From the NCBI GenBank assembly GCA_023461435.1, contig JAEYLC010000014.1, forward strand, positions 26,011 to 90,010: 64,000 nt of DNA, read 5' to 3'. The notes beneath the pieces were generated by a model. That model did no database searches. It was given only the letters and a program-made list of their open reading frames with translations, and had not been told where the DNA came from. This DNA comes from Bacillota bacterium (GTDB lineage Bacteria > Bacillota > Clostridia > Christensenellales > SZUA-584). This document shows, one piece after another, positions 42,550 to 50,584 of this stretch; within the stretch, counting starts at the first letter, position 1; every line of letters begins with the position of its first letter. A program made the position numbers and the translations under genes.

Positions 42550-43670
42550 GGCTGTTTGCCAACACACTCAAATACCGCTTCAAGGTGCTTTGCACGGGCG
42601 CCTACGGCATCGTCTTTTTTCTGCTCGCGCTGGCCGTGGCCGTGTGCCCTTTTTTAGGGCTCATCATTCCCGACGCGCCGGTACCAATCGGCTGGATCGA
42701 CGAGGACGATACGGAATTTTCGCAGCTGCTGCTCAAAAACGTCGAAGCGCTGAACGTCGTCTGGGTCACGTTTGGGGACAGGGACACGCTCGTTGCCAAC
42801 CTGCAGACGGGGCGGATCGAGGGTGTATTCGTGATCAAAGAAGGCTTTGAGCAGACGATAAAGAGCGGCGGGTTTGAAGGCACGCTGCAATTGCTGCGCT
42901 CGCCCTACAGCACGGCGGCCGGCGTGATCTCCGAGAGCGTGGGCAGCGAGGCGCTCCGGCTCTGGCTCGCGTGCAGCAGCGCGAATGAGGCGCGCGTACT
43001 GGGCGGCGATGCGCTGTATAAAAAGGTTTTTGACGACGCCATCGCGGGCACGGACGACCCGATACTGACGCTGACGCGCGAGAACGCGGCGGGGGAAACG
43101 GGCAAGGTGACGCCGCTGCTCGACGCGGCATATTCGTCGCTGTATCTGCTGTGCGGCGTGGCTGGCTTTTTCATGCTGACCGGCATCACCATGGCGCGCA
43201 AGGGTGCGGACTTTTCAGCGCGGCTGAAGTCGCGCGCGTTTTCGACTCAGCGGTTCCGGCTGTCAGCCGCGTTCGCGGACACGCTTTATATGCTGCCGTG
43301 CGCCATTGTGCCGCTTGCCGCGTTCGGCCTTGCGGGCGAGGGGCGGCTCATCGCGCCGCTGCTGGTCTGCTTTGCGCTTTACGTGCTGGCCTTCGGCGGT
43401 ATCGCGGGGCTGCTGGCATTGATACACAATCAAACGGCCATGATGCTGTGCATATGCGTGGTGACGATTGCGAACGTGATGCTCTCGTCAATGCTCGTGC
43501 CGCTGCCGTCATCGGGGCTGTTCGCGATATTTTCGCATATATTGCCCGCGCGCTGGCTGTCTGCCGCCGATCTGCAAAGCCCGGTGCTGAGCGTTTTGGG
43601 GCTGACGGGCTGTGCTGCGGTATATAACACGCTGCCGTTTGTGCTGCGCCGCAGGGAAAGCGGCGTCTAG
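42546..43670 (+). CDS. ABC-2 type permease, second subunit
   Basis: The 374 residues have the same plan as the gene before it: helix (GIVFFLLALAVAVCPFLGLI), extracellular domain (about 40-200), then five to six helices (LLCGVAGFFMLTGITMA; LPCAIVPLAAFGLA; LVCFALYVLAFGGIAGLLAL). The pair would form a heterodimeric exporter driven by the ATPase at 39270. Substrate unknown. Confidence 0.85.
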   Translation: MRLFANTLKYRFKVLCTGAYGIVFFLLALAVAVCPFLGLIIPDAPVPIGWIDEDDTEFSQLLLKNVEALNVVWVTFGDRDTLVANLQTGRIEGVFVIKEGFEQTIKSGGFEGTLQLLRSPYSTAAGVISESVGSEALRLWLACSSANEARVLGGDALYKKVFDDAIAGTDDPILTLTRENAAGETGKVTPLLDAAYSSLYLLCGVAGFFMLTGITMARKGADFSARLKSRAFSTQRFRLSAAFADTLYMLPCAIVPLAAFGLAGEGRLIAPLLVCFALYVLAFGGIAGLLALIHNQTAMMLCICVVTIANVMLSSMLVPLPSSGLFAIFSHILPARWLSAADLQSPVLSVLGLTGCAAVYNTLPFVLRRRESGV

Positions 43671-43705
43671 AAAGACGGACGAGAGTTAAAGAAAGGGTTG
43701 ATAAG

Positions 43706-44623
43706 GTGTATTACGCAATTGAAAACGGCAAGGTCAAAAAGATAAAAATCGGCGATATGGCCCCGTCGGAAAAACGCCGGTATTTTGGATTTGTCGGCTT
43801 TGAACAGAGCGAAGAAATACTGCCGGTCACAAAAATGAGCGGCAGGCTGCTGCGCGAATCGTTTGAGAGCGCGTCGCTCACATATGAAAACCATGACGGC
43901 TTTGATCTGATCAGCCTGAACATATTGAATCATAAATCGCTGTCGTCCGAAGGCAACAGGGTATGCATCTATATGGACAAAGATATGCTGCTTTTCGTCT
44001 GCCGCAATGTCAATGCTGTTGCCGACATACTGCATGACATAACGCAGGAAGGAAGCAAGGTGGAATTCGACCGCATCTTAAACGCTTTCTTCGAAAGATT
44101 AACGGCAAAAGACGCCAACCGTCTCGAAAAAATCGAGACAGAGGTCAGCAATCTCGAGGATGCGCTGATTACCTCTGTCAGAAAAAATTCCGTGCGAGAG
44201 ATCATCCATCTACGCAAAAGGCTCATGGTTTTAAAGCGGTATTACGAGCAGATGCTCAACGTGCTGGATATATTGCAGGAAAACGAAAACGATCTTCTGG
44301 ATGAAAGGTCCATGCTGTTTTTCAAGCTTTTCTCAAGGCGGGTGGATAGGCTCTATCACAGCGTGTTGAATCTGCGCGATTATGTCACGCAGGTACGCGA
44401 GGCGTATCAGGCGGAGGTGGATATCAGCCTCAACAGCACGATGAAGATATTCACCGTGATCACGGCCATTTTTCTTCCGCTCACATTGATTGTCGGGTGG
44501 TACGGCATGAATTTGCAACTGCCCGAATTCAAATGGTCCTTCGGCTACCCGATGGTGATTGTCTTGTCCGTTGCGGTGGTTGTTTTCTGCCTCGTGTATT
44601 TTAAGAAGAAAAAGTGGTTTTAA
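43706..44623 (+). CDS. CorA-type Mg2+ transporter
   Basis: The 305 residues have a large cytoplasmic N-terminal domain with long helices and two C-terminal transmembrane helices (IFTVITAIFLPLTLIVGWY and PMVIVLSVAVVVFCLVYF). The signature YGMN follows the first helix, here YGMNLQLPEF. The protein starts at GTG after aagaaaggg. It forms a pentameric channel for Mg2+ and possibly Co2+ or Ni2+. Confidence 0.92.
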   Translation: MYYAIENGKVKKIKIGDMAPSEKRRYFGFVGFEQSEEILPVTKMSGRLLRESFESASLTYENHDGFDLISLNILNHKSLSSEGNRVCIYMDKDMLLFVCRNVNAVADILHDITQEGSKVEFDRILNAFFERLTAKDANRLEKIETEVSNLEDALITSVRKNSVREIIHLRKRLMVLKRYYEQMLNVLDILQENENDLLDERSMLFFKLFSRRVDRLYHSVLNLRDYVTQVREAYQAEVDISLNSTMKIFTVITAIFLPLTLIVGWYGMNLQLPEFKWSFGYPMVIVLSVAVVVFCLVYFKKKKWF

Positions 44624-44656
44624 CCATATGATTTTGGCGCGTTAGGGATACCGCGC

Positions 44657-44720
44657 CCTACAGTGCAACGAATTGTAGGGAACGACCTGCGCCTGTGCCC
44701 CAAATGAGGTATGTCGTTCC
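44657..44720. repeat. Pair of nested inverted repeats
   Basis: CCCTACA (44657-44663) pairs with TGTAGGG (44674-44680). GGAACGAC (44679-44686) pairs with GTCGTTCC (44713-44720). Together they form adjacent stems in the 228-base gap between converging genes. This resembles small non-coding mobile repeats of Clostridia; no other copy was seen in the window. Confidence 0.5.
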
Positions 44721-44851
44721 GAGGCTGAGGGAGGAAAAGCGACAGAATACCACTCTCTCCGTCAATTGCCGAATTAACGACCCATACATCACATATTAAA
44801 ACTTAATGTAACAAAACAGAACATAACCTGACATTTTTGGTATCAAATCAG

Positions 44852-45532
44852 CTATTCGCCGAGTATCAGCTTTCGCGCGCGGTCCTTGACTGCCTCGTCA
44901 CTCAGCGCGATATCAAGGTACCCTTCTTTGACGCGTCTCTTCAAATACTCGTACGAATACGCGATGGATTCCGCGTGGTCAAAAGCGAGCCCCGCGCTCT
45001 CAACCGGGTATATCTGCTGTATGCGTCCCGTGGGAAACGCGACAACCGGGTGCATCTCGATGCCGCCGCGCAGCGTGTAGCTGATTTGCGTGGTGCCATT
45101 TTCCTCTTTGACTGTGTAATCGAGCAGCTTAAACCAGTCCGCTTCGGCGGCATCGTCGCCCGCGACGGGTTTTAACTCCGCCGCGTCCGCGATCGCGATA
45201 TGGCTCGCGGTGATGCAGCGGTAGCGCGGGTCGCGCCCGGGGCGCCCCCACGTAAACACCTGCTCAAGATACAGCCCCGAGATGCCCGCCTCCTCCATGA
45301 GCTCGCGGTTCGCCGCGTGGAAAATGTCCTCATCGATGTCCACGAAGCCGCCGGGCAGCGCCCAGCGGCCCTTATACGGGTAGCCGCCGCGCTTGATGAG
45401 CAGCACGGAAAGCACATCAGCGCCCACGGCAAACAGCGCGGTATCGGCCGCCACGCCGGGGTTTTGATAGACCGTGGGGTCAAACTCTTTCAGATAACGA
45501 ATTTCGTCCTCGCCTGATGGAATGTAAGTCAT
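44852..45532 (-). CDS. Nudix hydrolase, NrtR/ADP-ribose pyrophosphatase-like
   Basis: The 226 residues contain a complete Nudix box, GFVDIDEDIFHAANRELMEE followed by AGI, fitting G-x5-E-x7-REUxEExGU. The C-terminal part (about 150-226) is basic and helical and may be a winged helix as in NrtR-type regulators, so it may be a NAD-metabolism regulator instead of a pure hydrolase. It follows mnmA by 12 bases, in one operon. Confidence 0.85.
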   Translation of the reverse strand: MTYIPSGEDEIRYLKEFDPTVYQNPGVAADTALFAVGADVLSVLLIKRGGYPYKGRWALPGGFVDIDEDIFHAANRELMEEAGISGLYLEQVFTWGRPGRDPRYRCITASHIAIADAAELKPVAGDDAAEADWFKLLDYTVKEENGTTQISYTLRGGIEMHPVVAFPTGRIQQIYPVESAGLAFDHAESIAYSYEYLKRRVKEGYLDIALSDEAVKDRARKLILGE

Positions 45533-45544
45533 GCTGGTTTCTCC

Positions 45545-46630
45545 TTAATAAGTCACAGTATCGATCACGCCGCCGCCGAGACATTCGTCGCCTGAGTACA
45601 ATGCCGCGTACTGGCCCGGCGTCACGGCACGCTGCCGCTGACTGAACTCGATATGAGCGCCGCCGTCCTTAAGCGTTACAAAAACCTGCTGGTCACTCTG
45701 GCGGTAGCGGAACTTGGCAGTGCAGGCAAACGGTTCGGTCGGCGCGTCGTTGATGAAATGAAAATCCGGCGCGAACAGCGCGCGCGAAAAAAGCGCGTCC
45801 GGCTCACCGCCGTTCTCACCCTGCGCCACGATCAGCGTATTCGTCGCGACATCCTTGCCGATCACAAACCAGCGCGTGTCCTTCGCGTCCTCGCGCCCGC
45901 CGATGCCGAGGCCGCGCCGCTGCCCGAGCGTGTAATACATCACGCCCTGATGCGTGCCCACAATCCGTCCGTCCGGGGTTTTGATATCACCCGGCTGCGC
46001 GGGCAGAAAGCTTGAGAGGAAGTCGCGGAATTTGCGTTCGCCGATAAAGCAGATGCCCGTGGAATCCTTCTTCTGCGCGACCTGCAAATCAAGGGATGCC
46101 GCGATATCGCGCACCTCGCTCTTTTGCAGCTTGCCGAGCGGAAAAATCGCGCTCTGCACCTGAGCGCGGCTCAGCATGCACAGAAAATATGTCTGGTCCT
46201 TGCCGGTGTCCGCCGCTTTAAAAAGATGCCCGCTGCCGTCGGTGTGCGCGTAATGGCCCGTGGCGATTTTGTCCGCGCCGAGCATGCGCGCGTGGTCGAG
46301 GAACGCCGCGAATTTGATCTCGGAATTGCAGAGCACGTCCGGATTCGGTGTGCGCCCGCTCTTATATTCGTTCAGAAAGTGCGTGAAAACGCGGTCGTAA
46401 TACTGCTGCTCGAAATTGACCGTATAATACGGTATGCCGATCGCGTCGCAGACGCTTTTCACGTCTTCATAGTCCTGCGCGGCGCTGCAGCCCTTGCCGT
46501 CGTCCTGCCAGTTTTTCATAAACACGCCGACCACGTCGTACCCCTGTGCCTTAAGCAGATGGGCCGCGACGGCGGAATCCACGCCGCCCGACATGCCGCA
46601 AACCACGCGTATTTTTTGGTTCTCTTTCAC
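45545..46630 (-). CDS. mnmA: tRNA 2-thiouridylase
   Basis: Installs the sulfur of 2-thiouridine at wobble position 34 of tRNAs for Lys, Glu and Gln. The 361 residues carry the PP-loop GMSGGVDSAV, the first catalytic cysteine in TPNPDVLCNSEIKF, the second in STGICFIGERKF, and the C-terminal beta-barrel with YTLGQRRGLGIGG. Sulfur normally comes from a cysteine desulfurase, which is not encoded nearby. Confidence 0.96.
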   Translation of the reverse strand: MKENQKIRVVCGMSGGVDSAVAAHLLKAQGYDVVGVFMKNWQDDGKGCSAAQDYEDVKSVCDAIGIPYYTVNFEQQYYDRVFTHFLNEYKSGRTPNPDVLCNSEIKFAAFLDHARMLGADKIATGHYAHTDGSGHLFKAADTGKDQTYFLCMLSRAQVQSAIFPLGKLQKSEVRDIAASLDLQVAQKKDSTGICFIGERKFRDFLSSFLPAQPGDIKTPDGRIVGTHQGVMYYTLGQRRGLGIGGREDAKDTRWFVIGKDVATNTLIVAQGENGGEPDALFSRALFAPDFHFINDAPTEPFACTAKFRYRQSDQQVFVTLKDGGAHIEFSQRQRAVTPGQYAALYSGDECLGGGVIDTVTY

Positions 46631-46725
46631 TTTGCGCCTCGTAAGCTCTTTTGGTTCATTATAAGTTCACGGGGGCGGGTTGGCAAGCTTATGGACACGC
46701 CGTGCGGGTGTGATATACTGGGCGT

Positions 46726-47526
46726 ATGAAAAAGAAGATCATCATCGTTGCGGCGCTGCTGATTGCGGCGCTGCTGATATTCTGGTTCTTCTACCCGCTG
46801 CGCAGCCTCGTGGTGATGGGGATCTATTCGGGTCAGCACAGCGCGGGCAGCGTGCCAAAGCAGCACGGATTCTCGGTCGATATCCCGTCCGGGGCGGGGT
46901 GGACTCCGTTCGTGATGACCTACAACGCGGACGGCTTTTCGTCGTGGTCGGGCATCAATGCGGGCATGTCGGTGCTCTATAATTTCGGCGCTTTTGACGC
47001 GGGTACGCGCACATCGTCCTTTTACGATGTCGCCAGCGATAAATACTGCGCGTTTTACGGCGCATATGTGCTGCATCAAAACGGCGGCGTGTTCGGCTTT
47101 TCGGATGACGGGGGCGTGGACATGGACGAGGTGCAAAGCGCCGTGGAATACGACTACACGCAGCTTGTGATCGCGGGCTTCGGGTGCAGCGATATCGTGT
47201 TTCAAGTGGATGATTTTAAAACGCAGGCGGATCAAAGCTATGCGGGCAACGGCGGCTGGACGCGCATTGACGCGGAGTTAACCGCGAACGGCGTCGCGCA
47301 TACCTATAAGCAGGAATATCGGGCTTATTTGCAGTATGGCCCGCCCATGAAGGCGGCGGATCGGGATTTCGCGCCGGTCTCGCTCAAGGGCAGGCTCTAT
47401 ATAAAATATCTCGAAGAGTACGACTGTACGGTGATGCTGTACGTCATCGCGCCGGATGCGAACGCGGTGAACGCATGCGATGAGGACATATTAAACAAGA
47501 CGAAGATCATTTCAATCGATCAGTGA
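46726..47526 (+). CDS. Exported membrane-anchored protein of unknown function
   Basis: The 266 residues have an N-terminal signal anchor (IIIVAALLIAALLIFWFFY) without lipobox cysteine, then an extracellular domain rich in aromatic residues and glycine (FSSWSGINAGMSVLYNFGAF, YEEYDCTVMLYVI-like strands). Family not recognised. Divergent from mnmA and converging on the DUF3842 gene, whose end it overlaps by 15 bases. Confidence 0.7.
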   Translation: MKKKIIIVAALLIAALLIFWFFYPLRSLVVMGIYSGQHSAGSVPKQHGFSVDIPSGAGWTPFVMTYNADGFSSWSGINAGMSVLYNFGAFDAGTRTSSFYDVASDKYCAFYGAYVLHQNGGVFGFSDDGGVDMDEVQSAVEYDYTQLVIAGFGCSDIVFQVDDFKTQADQSYAGNGGWTRIDAELTANGVAHTYKQEYRAYLQYGPPMKAADRDFAPVSLKGRLYIKYLEEYDCTVMLYVIAPDANAVNACDEDILNKTKIISIDQ

Positions 47527-47925
47527 TTCAAGCTCATCAGCGGCAAGATCGATCAGCGCTTTGGCGCTCTGCTCCCTCGCGCCCGGAATGATGATGCTGC
47601 AGCGCGAGATGGGGATGAGTATTTTCTTTGCGCCGCTCTCCGCGATCGTGCGGGCAATGCGCGGCGTGATCTCTCCAAGCATGCCGCTTGCCGCGATGAT
47701 GCCGATGCCGCCAAATATCACGTCCGCACCGCGAACGAGCTCGCAGATCGCGGCTTCACCCGTGGCGGTATCCGCCGCGCCGCTCTTTTTCATGGACGCC
47801 GTGGCTCTTGCGTTGGTACCGGCTGCGGTCAGATGGATTTTTCCGCTGTATTTTTCCACAAGTTTTTTGACGACGGATGCGCCAAGGCCTCCGCCCTGCG
47901 CGTCCACCACGATCACATTCAGCAT
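47512..47925 (-). CDS. DUF3842 family protein
   Basis: The 137-residue protein starts at the ATG at 47925 (MLNVIVVDAQGGGLGAS). Conserved pattern includes DAQGGGLGASVVKKL, GTNARATASMKKSGA and ADVIFGGIGII, which suggest a Rossmann-like nucleotide-binding fold. It is widespread in Clostridia and uncharacterised. The tail overlaps the converging gene. Confidence 0.8.
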   Translation of the reverse strand: MLNVIVVDAQGGGLGASVVKKLVEKYSGKIHLTAAGTNARATASMKKSGAADTATGEAAICELVRGADVIFGGIGIIAASGMLGEITPRIARTIAESGAKKILIPISRCSIIIPGAREQSAKALIDLAADELESLID

Positions 47926-48027
47926 AAAACACCTCAGAGCCATTATACAATATGATTTTGAGATTGTGGAGGGCCGATTATGATCACGGATTCGGTTTAT
48001 AACAGCGCCAATGGCGAAAAGGCCGGG

Positions 48028-48216
48028 TCATGCGCGCTTTTTGAATTGCTTAACGATGCCTTTGATAAGCAGTATGCTCAAATACACGCAGCCGATCATG
48101 ATTGTAATGCTGATTACGTAGAAAAGAATGTGTGACAGCAGCGTATCCGTGTTAAACGGAAAAGGGGCGGTTATGTCCATTTGGACAGTGTCTTTGATGA
48201 TATCCTGAGCACTCAT
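48028..48216 (-). CDS. Small single-membrane-segment protein, 62 residues
   Basis: Start supported by a strong aaaggagatatc site. A polar N-terminus (MSAQDIIKDTVQMDIT) is followed by one hydrophobic helix (ILFYVISITIMIGCVYLSIL) and a basic tail (KGIVKQFKKRA). It resembles the peptide at 48288-48431 in plan and in the LSxLLIKxI motif. The plan recalls small membrane regulators or toxin-like peptides; function is unknown. Confidence 0.6.
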   Translation of the reverse strand: MSAQDIIKDTVQMDITAPFPFNTDTLLSHILFYVISITIMIGCVYLSILLIKGIVKQFKKRA

Positions 48217-48287
48217 TTTTGATATCTCCTTTTAATTTCTCATTACATATAAGACGTCTCACAAACGGAAAAGCGCTATGTCATATT

Positions 48288-48431
48288 TTATTTTGTCATC
48301 CTGAGCAGCGCCTTTATCTTTTTGATAAGGAGGACGCTAAGGATTGCGCACGCGATTACGACAACGGCGGCGGCGATGATGAAGACGAGCCACGACAGCG
48401 CGGGGCTCAACGTCAATAGCTTTGCGGGCAT
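48288..48431 (-). CDS. Small single-membrane-segment protein, 47 residues
   Basis: A short minus-strand frame. It begins MPAKLLTLSPALSWLVFIIA, continues with a hydrophobic helix to ACAILSVLLIKK, and ends in basic IKALLRMTK. Its start codon overlaps the stop of a 19-residue frame (TGATG), suggesting coupled translation. The C-terminal LSVLLIKKIK aligns with LSILLIKGIV of the 62-residue neighbour, so the two look like tandem paralogues. Confidence 0.5.
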   Translation of the reverse strand: MPAKLLTLSPALSWLVFIIAAAVVVIACAILSVLLIKKIKALLRMTK

Positions 48432-48490
48432 CAAACGTTGTCCACCGCAATCAGTGCGACCGAAAGCTGCTTGAAATCGTCCTGGTTCAT
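48431..48490 (-). CDS. 19-residue reading frame coupled to the 47-residue peptide
   Basis: MNQDDFKQLSVALIAVDNV ends in TGA overlapping the next ATG. The polar start resembles MSAQDIIKDTVQ of the 62-residue protein. It may be a leader peptide, or the two frames may be one gene split by a frameshift. The ribosome site is weak (aagg). Confidence 0.35.
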   Translation of the reverse strand: MNQDDFKQLSVALIAVDNV

Positions 48491-48503
48491 TGCGCCTTAC
48501 CTG

Positions 48504-48773
48504 TCAGGATTCTGCTGTATTTTGCCATGCAGGGCCAGCGCGGGAAGGGGCTCCGCTTGATACGCCTCAGGCAGGCTTTTTCTGACGGGCAGACCTGTCA
48601 GAGACTCGGATTCGTCGATATTTATGTTCTTTTTATAGCTGCCCTCGATATTTCTGATTCCATCCTCACCTGTTCTTCCGATGTCGTTGTAATGAATCCA
48701 TTCTGCCGCAGCCGGTACACAGCGCCGGCAATATCAGCAGGGAAACTAAGGCTGTGAAATTTTTAATGTGCAT
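48504..48773 (-). pseudogene. Broken second copy of the lipoprotein at 48779
   Basis: The frame starts with a lipoprotein signal (MHIKNFTALVSLLILPALCT, then GCG) and then hits a stop after about 35 residues. A one-base shift near the GCG restores the alignment: IEGSYKKNINIDESESLTGL and PVRKSLPEAYQAEPL match IEGSYSEDIDISEFESLTGL and VRQSLPESYASEPI of the intact gene. The copy also ends early, after about 75 residues. It is a decayed tandem duplicate. Confidence 0.75.
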
Positions 48774-48778
48774 GGTAT

Positions 48779-49390
48779 TCACTCTCCTTTTTCTGCCGTT
48801 TCGATGAGTGAGGTTACAAATTGTTCAAACTCATGCTGGCTGAGGGTTTTGGTTTCCACATAAACATCAATATCATTGAGCTCAAATTCGGCGATATAAA
48901 CGTCGTGTCCCAGCTTGTATTCCTTTTCCTTGCTGTCGTCATAGTGGAAAAACAAAACGGATGTTTGACCGATCGTCGTGGTTAAAAGATCGTTGGTTTC
49001 GTCTCGGCCGTATCTGTAGTCAACCGGTGAGTAGCTTAAATCTGACCACAGCTCGTTGGAAAAAACGCTCACGGAAGCCGGAAATCCGTTGCCCCGTTCG
49101 CCTATGCCAACGGTCATGTTGATGATGGAGCCGTTTTTGTCATACTGGGCGCCGCCCGAGATGGGTTCAGACGCGTACGATTCAGGCAGGCTTTGCCGGA
49201 CAAGCAGGCCCGTCAGCGACTCAAATTCACTGATATCGATATCCTCGGAATAACTGCCTTCAATATACCTTGGCGCGCCTTCACTGATGCTGTCCAAACC
49301 GTTGTACGTAACAGCCGTTACGCCGCAGCCGGCGCACAGTATGATACAGATCAAAACCGCGCAGGCCGCCGTCTTTTTCATACTCATCAT
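48779..49390 (-). CDS. Lipoprotein of unknown function
   Basis: About 203 residues. A lipoprotein signal ends LCAGC. The extracellular part includes YIEGSYSEDIDISEFESLTG, EYKLGHDVYIAEFELNDIDV and a helical C-terminus (LSQHEFEQFVTSLIETAEK). The start near 49390 follows aaaggagtcc; ATG codons at 49387 and 49381 are alternatives. No family recognised. It is followed on the same strand by a broken duplicate and two small membrane peptides. Confidence 0.75.
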   Translation of the reverse strand: MMSMKKTAACAVLICIILCAGCGVTAVTYNGLDSISEGAPRYIEGSYSEDIDISEFESLTGLLVRQSLPESYASEPISGGAQYDKNGSIINMTVGIGERGNGFPASVSVFSNELWSDLSYSPVDYRYGRDETNDLLTTTIGQTSVLFFHYDDSKEKEYKLGHDVYIAEFELNDIDVYVETKTLSQHEFEQFVTSLIETAEKGE

Positions 49391-49525
49391 CACGGACTCC
49401 TTTTACCTGACTATACCATAAAACGGCGGAATTTCCACTATAATAAAAAATGAAAAAATGCAGGACACACGCTTGGGCAGCCCCCGATAAATACTAACCG
49501 ATAAATGACAAAGGGGTGGATATTA

Positions 49526-50455
49526 TTAAAATAGCTGATCAACATTTATTAATTCCCATATTTTCAGCGGCGCTGCATGCTTTGAAATATTCCTCTGGCA
49601 TATGTTGTCTATATAAGCTTTGTTTTCCGGCAAACTTGCAGAGTCTACGGGAACATAGGTAACAACCTGAAACAGATCCCCCAGGTGGAGTATAGGCAGA
49701 ACTGTGATATGAAAGTATACATCTTTTCCGTTCAGGCAAACAGAAACATCACCCTTTTCTATCCGGTTGTAGAAATCGGGTATCTGAATTGCTTTAACGT
49801 CCACGAGAACGTTATGATCGATCTTGTTCCAAGCTTTTTCAAAAGCTGTGTAATCTTCGGTTTCAAGGTACGACATACAATCGGGATACGCCAGATAAAA
49901 ATCTTCATGCTGTCTGAATAAATTGGAGGCCTTAAATCGGAATATTTGATCGTCTTGTACTTGCTCTATATTGGTGATAGATTGGCAGAAGCCAACCTGC
50001 GAATTAAAGTATACATCAAAAACACTGAAACACCGGGACAAAAGTTGGTATAAAATCTTATTATCGCCGTTCGCCAATACTGAAACGGCGGGATTAAACA
50101 GCCAGAATCTATATTTGTAATCGACAATAAATGAAGGATATTGAATATTGCACATATAAGATGATACATGTTCTAGGGTGGTTATTACTTGTTTTTTCTG
50201 CGGAATCTCGGTCTTCAATAAGAATCCTGCGAGCCCCAGCAGGTAATGCTTTTGTATGTAATCGAGTTCCAGGCAACTGCTTAATCTCTCTATTGTTTCA
50301 AGCTTCGGAATTCTCCGATTTTTCTCTATTTGAATTAGTGGGCTGGTACTGCTCCAGTTCATCATTACCGTTAAATCGAATTGAGAGATTCCTTTCTGTT
50401 TACGCAGTCTGGTTAGCTCCCCGCCAAATGAAACATTATTTTTCAGATTAAACAT
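49526..50455 (-). CDS. XRE-family regulator with C-terminal sensor domain
   Basis: The 309 residues have an N-terminal helix-turn-helix (LTRLRKQKGISQFDLTVMMN, and IEKNRRIPKLETIERLSSCL) and a long C-terminal domain with YRFWLFNPAVSVL, reminiscent of the MmyB-like PAS fold that binds small lipophilic ligands. Divergent from the Lnt-like gene across a 129-base region, which it probably regulates. The ligand link to lipids is speculative. Confidence 0.85.
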   Translation of the reverse strand: MFNLKNNVSFGGELTRLRKQKGISQFDLTVMMNWSSTSPLIQIEKNRRIPKLETIERLSSCLELDYIQKHYLLGLAGFLLKTEIPQKKQVITTLEHVSSYMCNIQYPSFIVDYKYRFWLFNPAVSVLANGDNKILYQLLSRCFSVFDVYFNSQVGFCQSITNIEQVQDDQIFRFKASNLFRQHEDFYLAYPDCMSYLETEDYTAFEKAWNKIDHNVLVDVKAIQIPDFYNRIEKGDVSVCLNGKDVYFHITVLPILHLGDLFQVVTYVPVDSASLPENKAYIDNICQRNISKHAAPLKIWELINVDQLF

Positions 50456-50584
50456 CTCCCTAAAACCTTACTCCCGAGTAAGCGCCGTGCACAGTCACTG
50501 ACAGTCTAATATCGCTGTGTTAACATGTCAAGTATAGACTAATTATGCAGATTCAAATTAAAAAATAATTTGGTGGTGATTTAA
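50456..50584. promoter_or_regulatory. Divergent promoter region, XRE gene / Lnt-like gene
   Basis: AT-rich 129-base gap containing GTTAACATG and TCAAGTATAGACTAATTATG. The ggtggtgattt before the GTG at 50585 is the ribosome site. No clear consensus promoter or palindrome could be fixed by eye. Confidence 0.35.
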
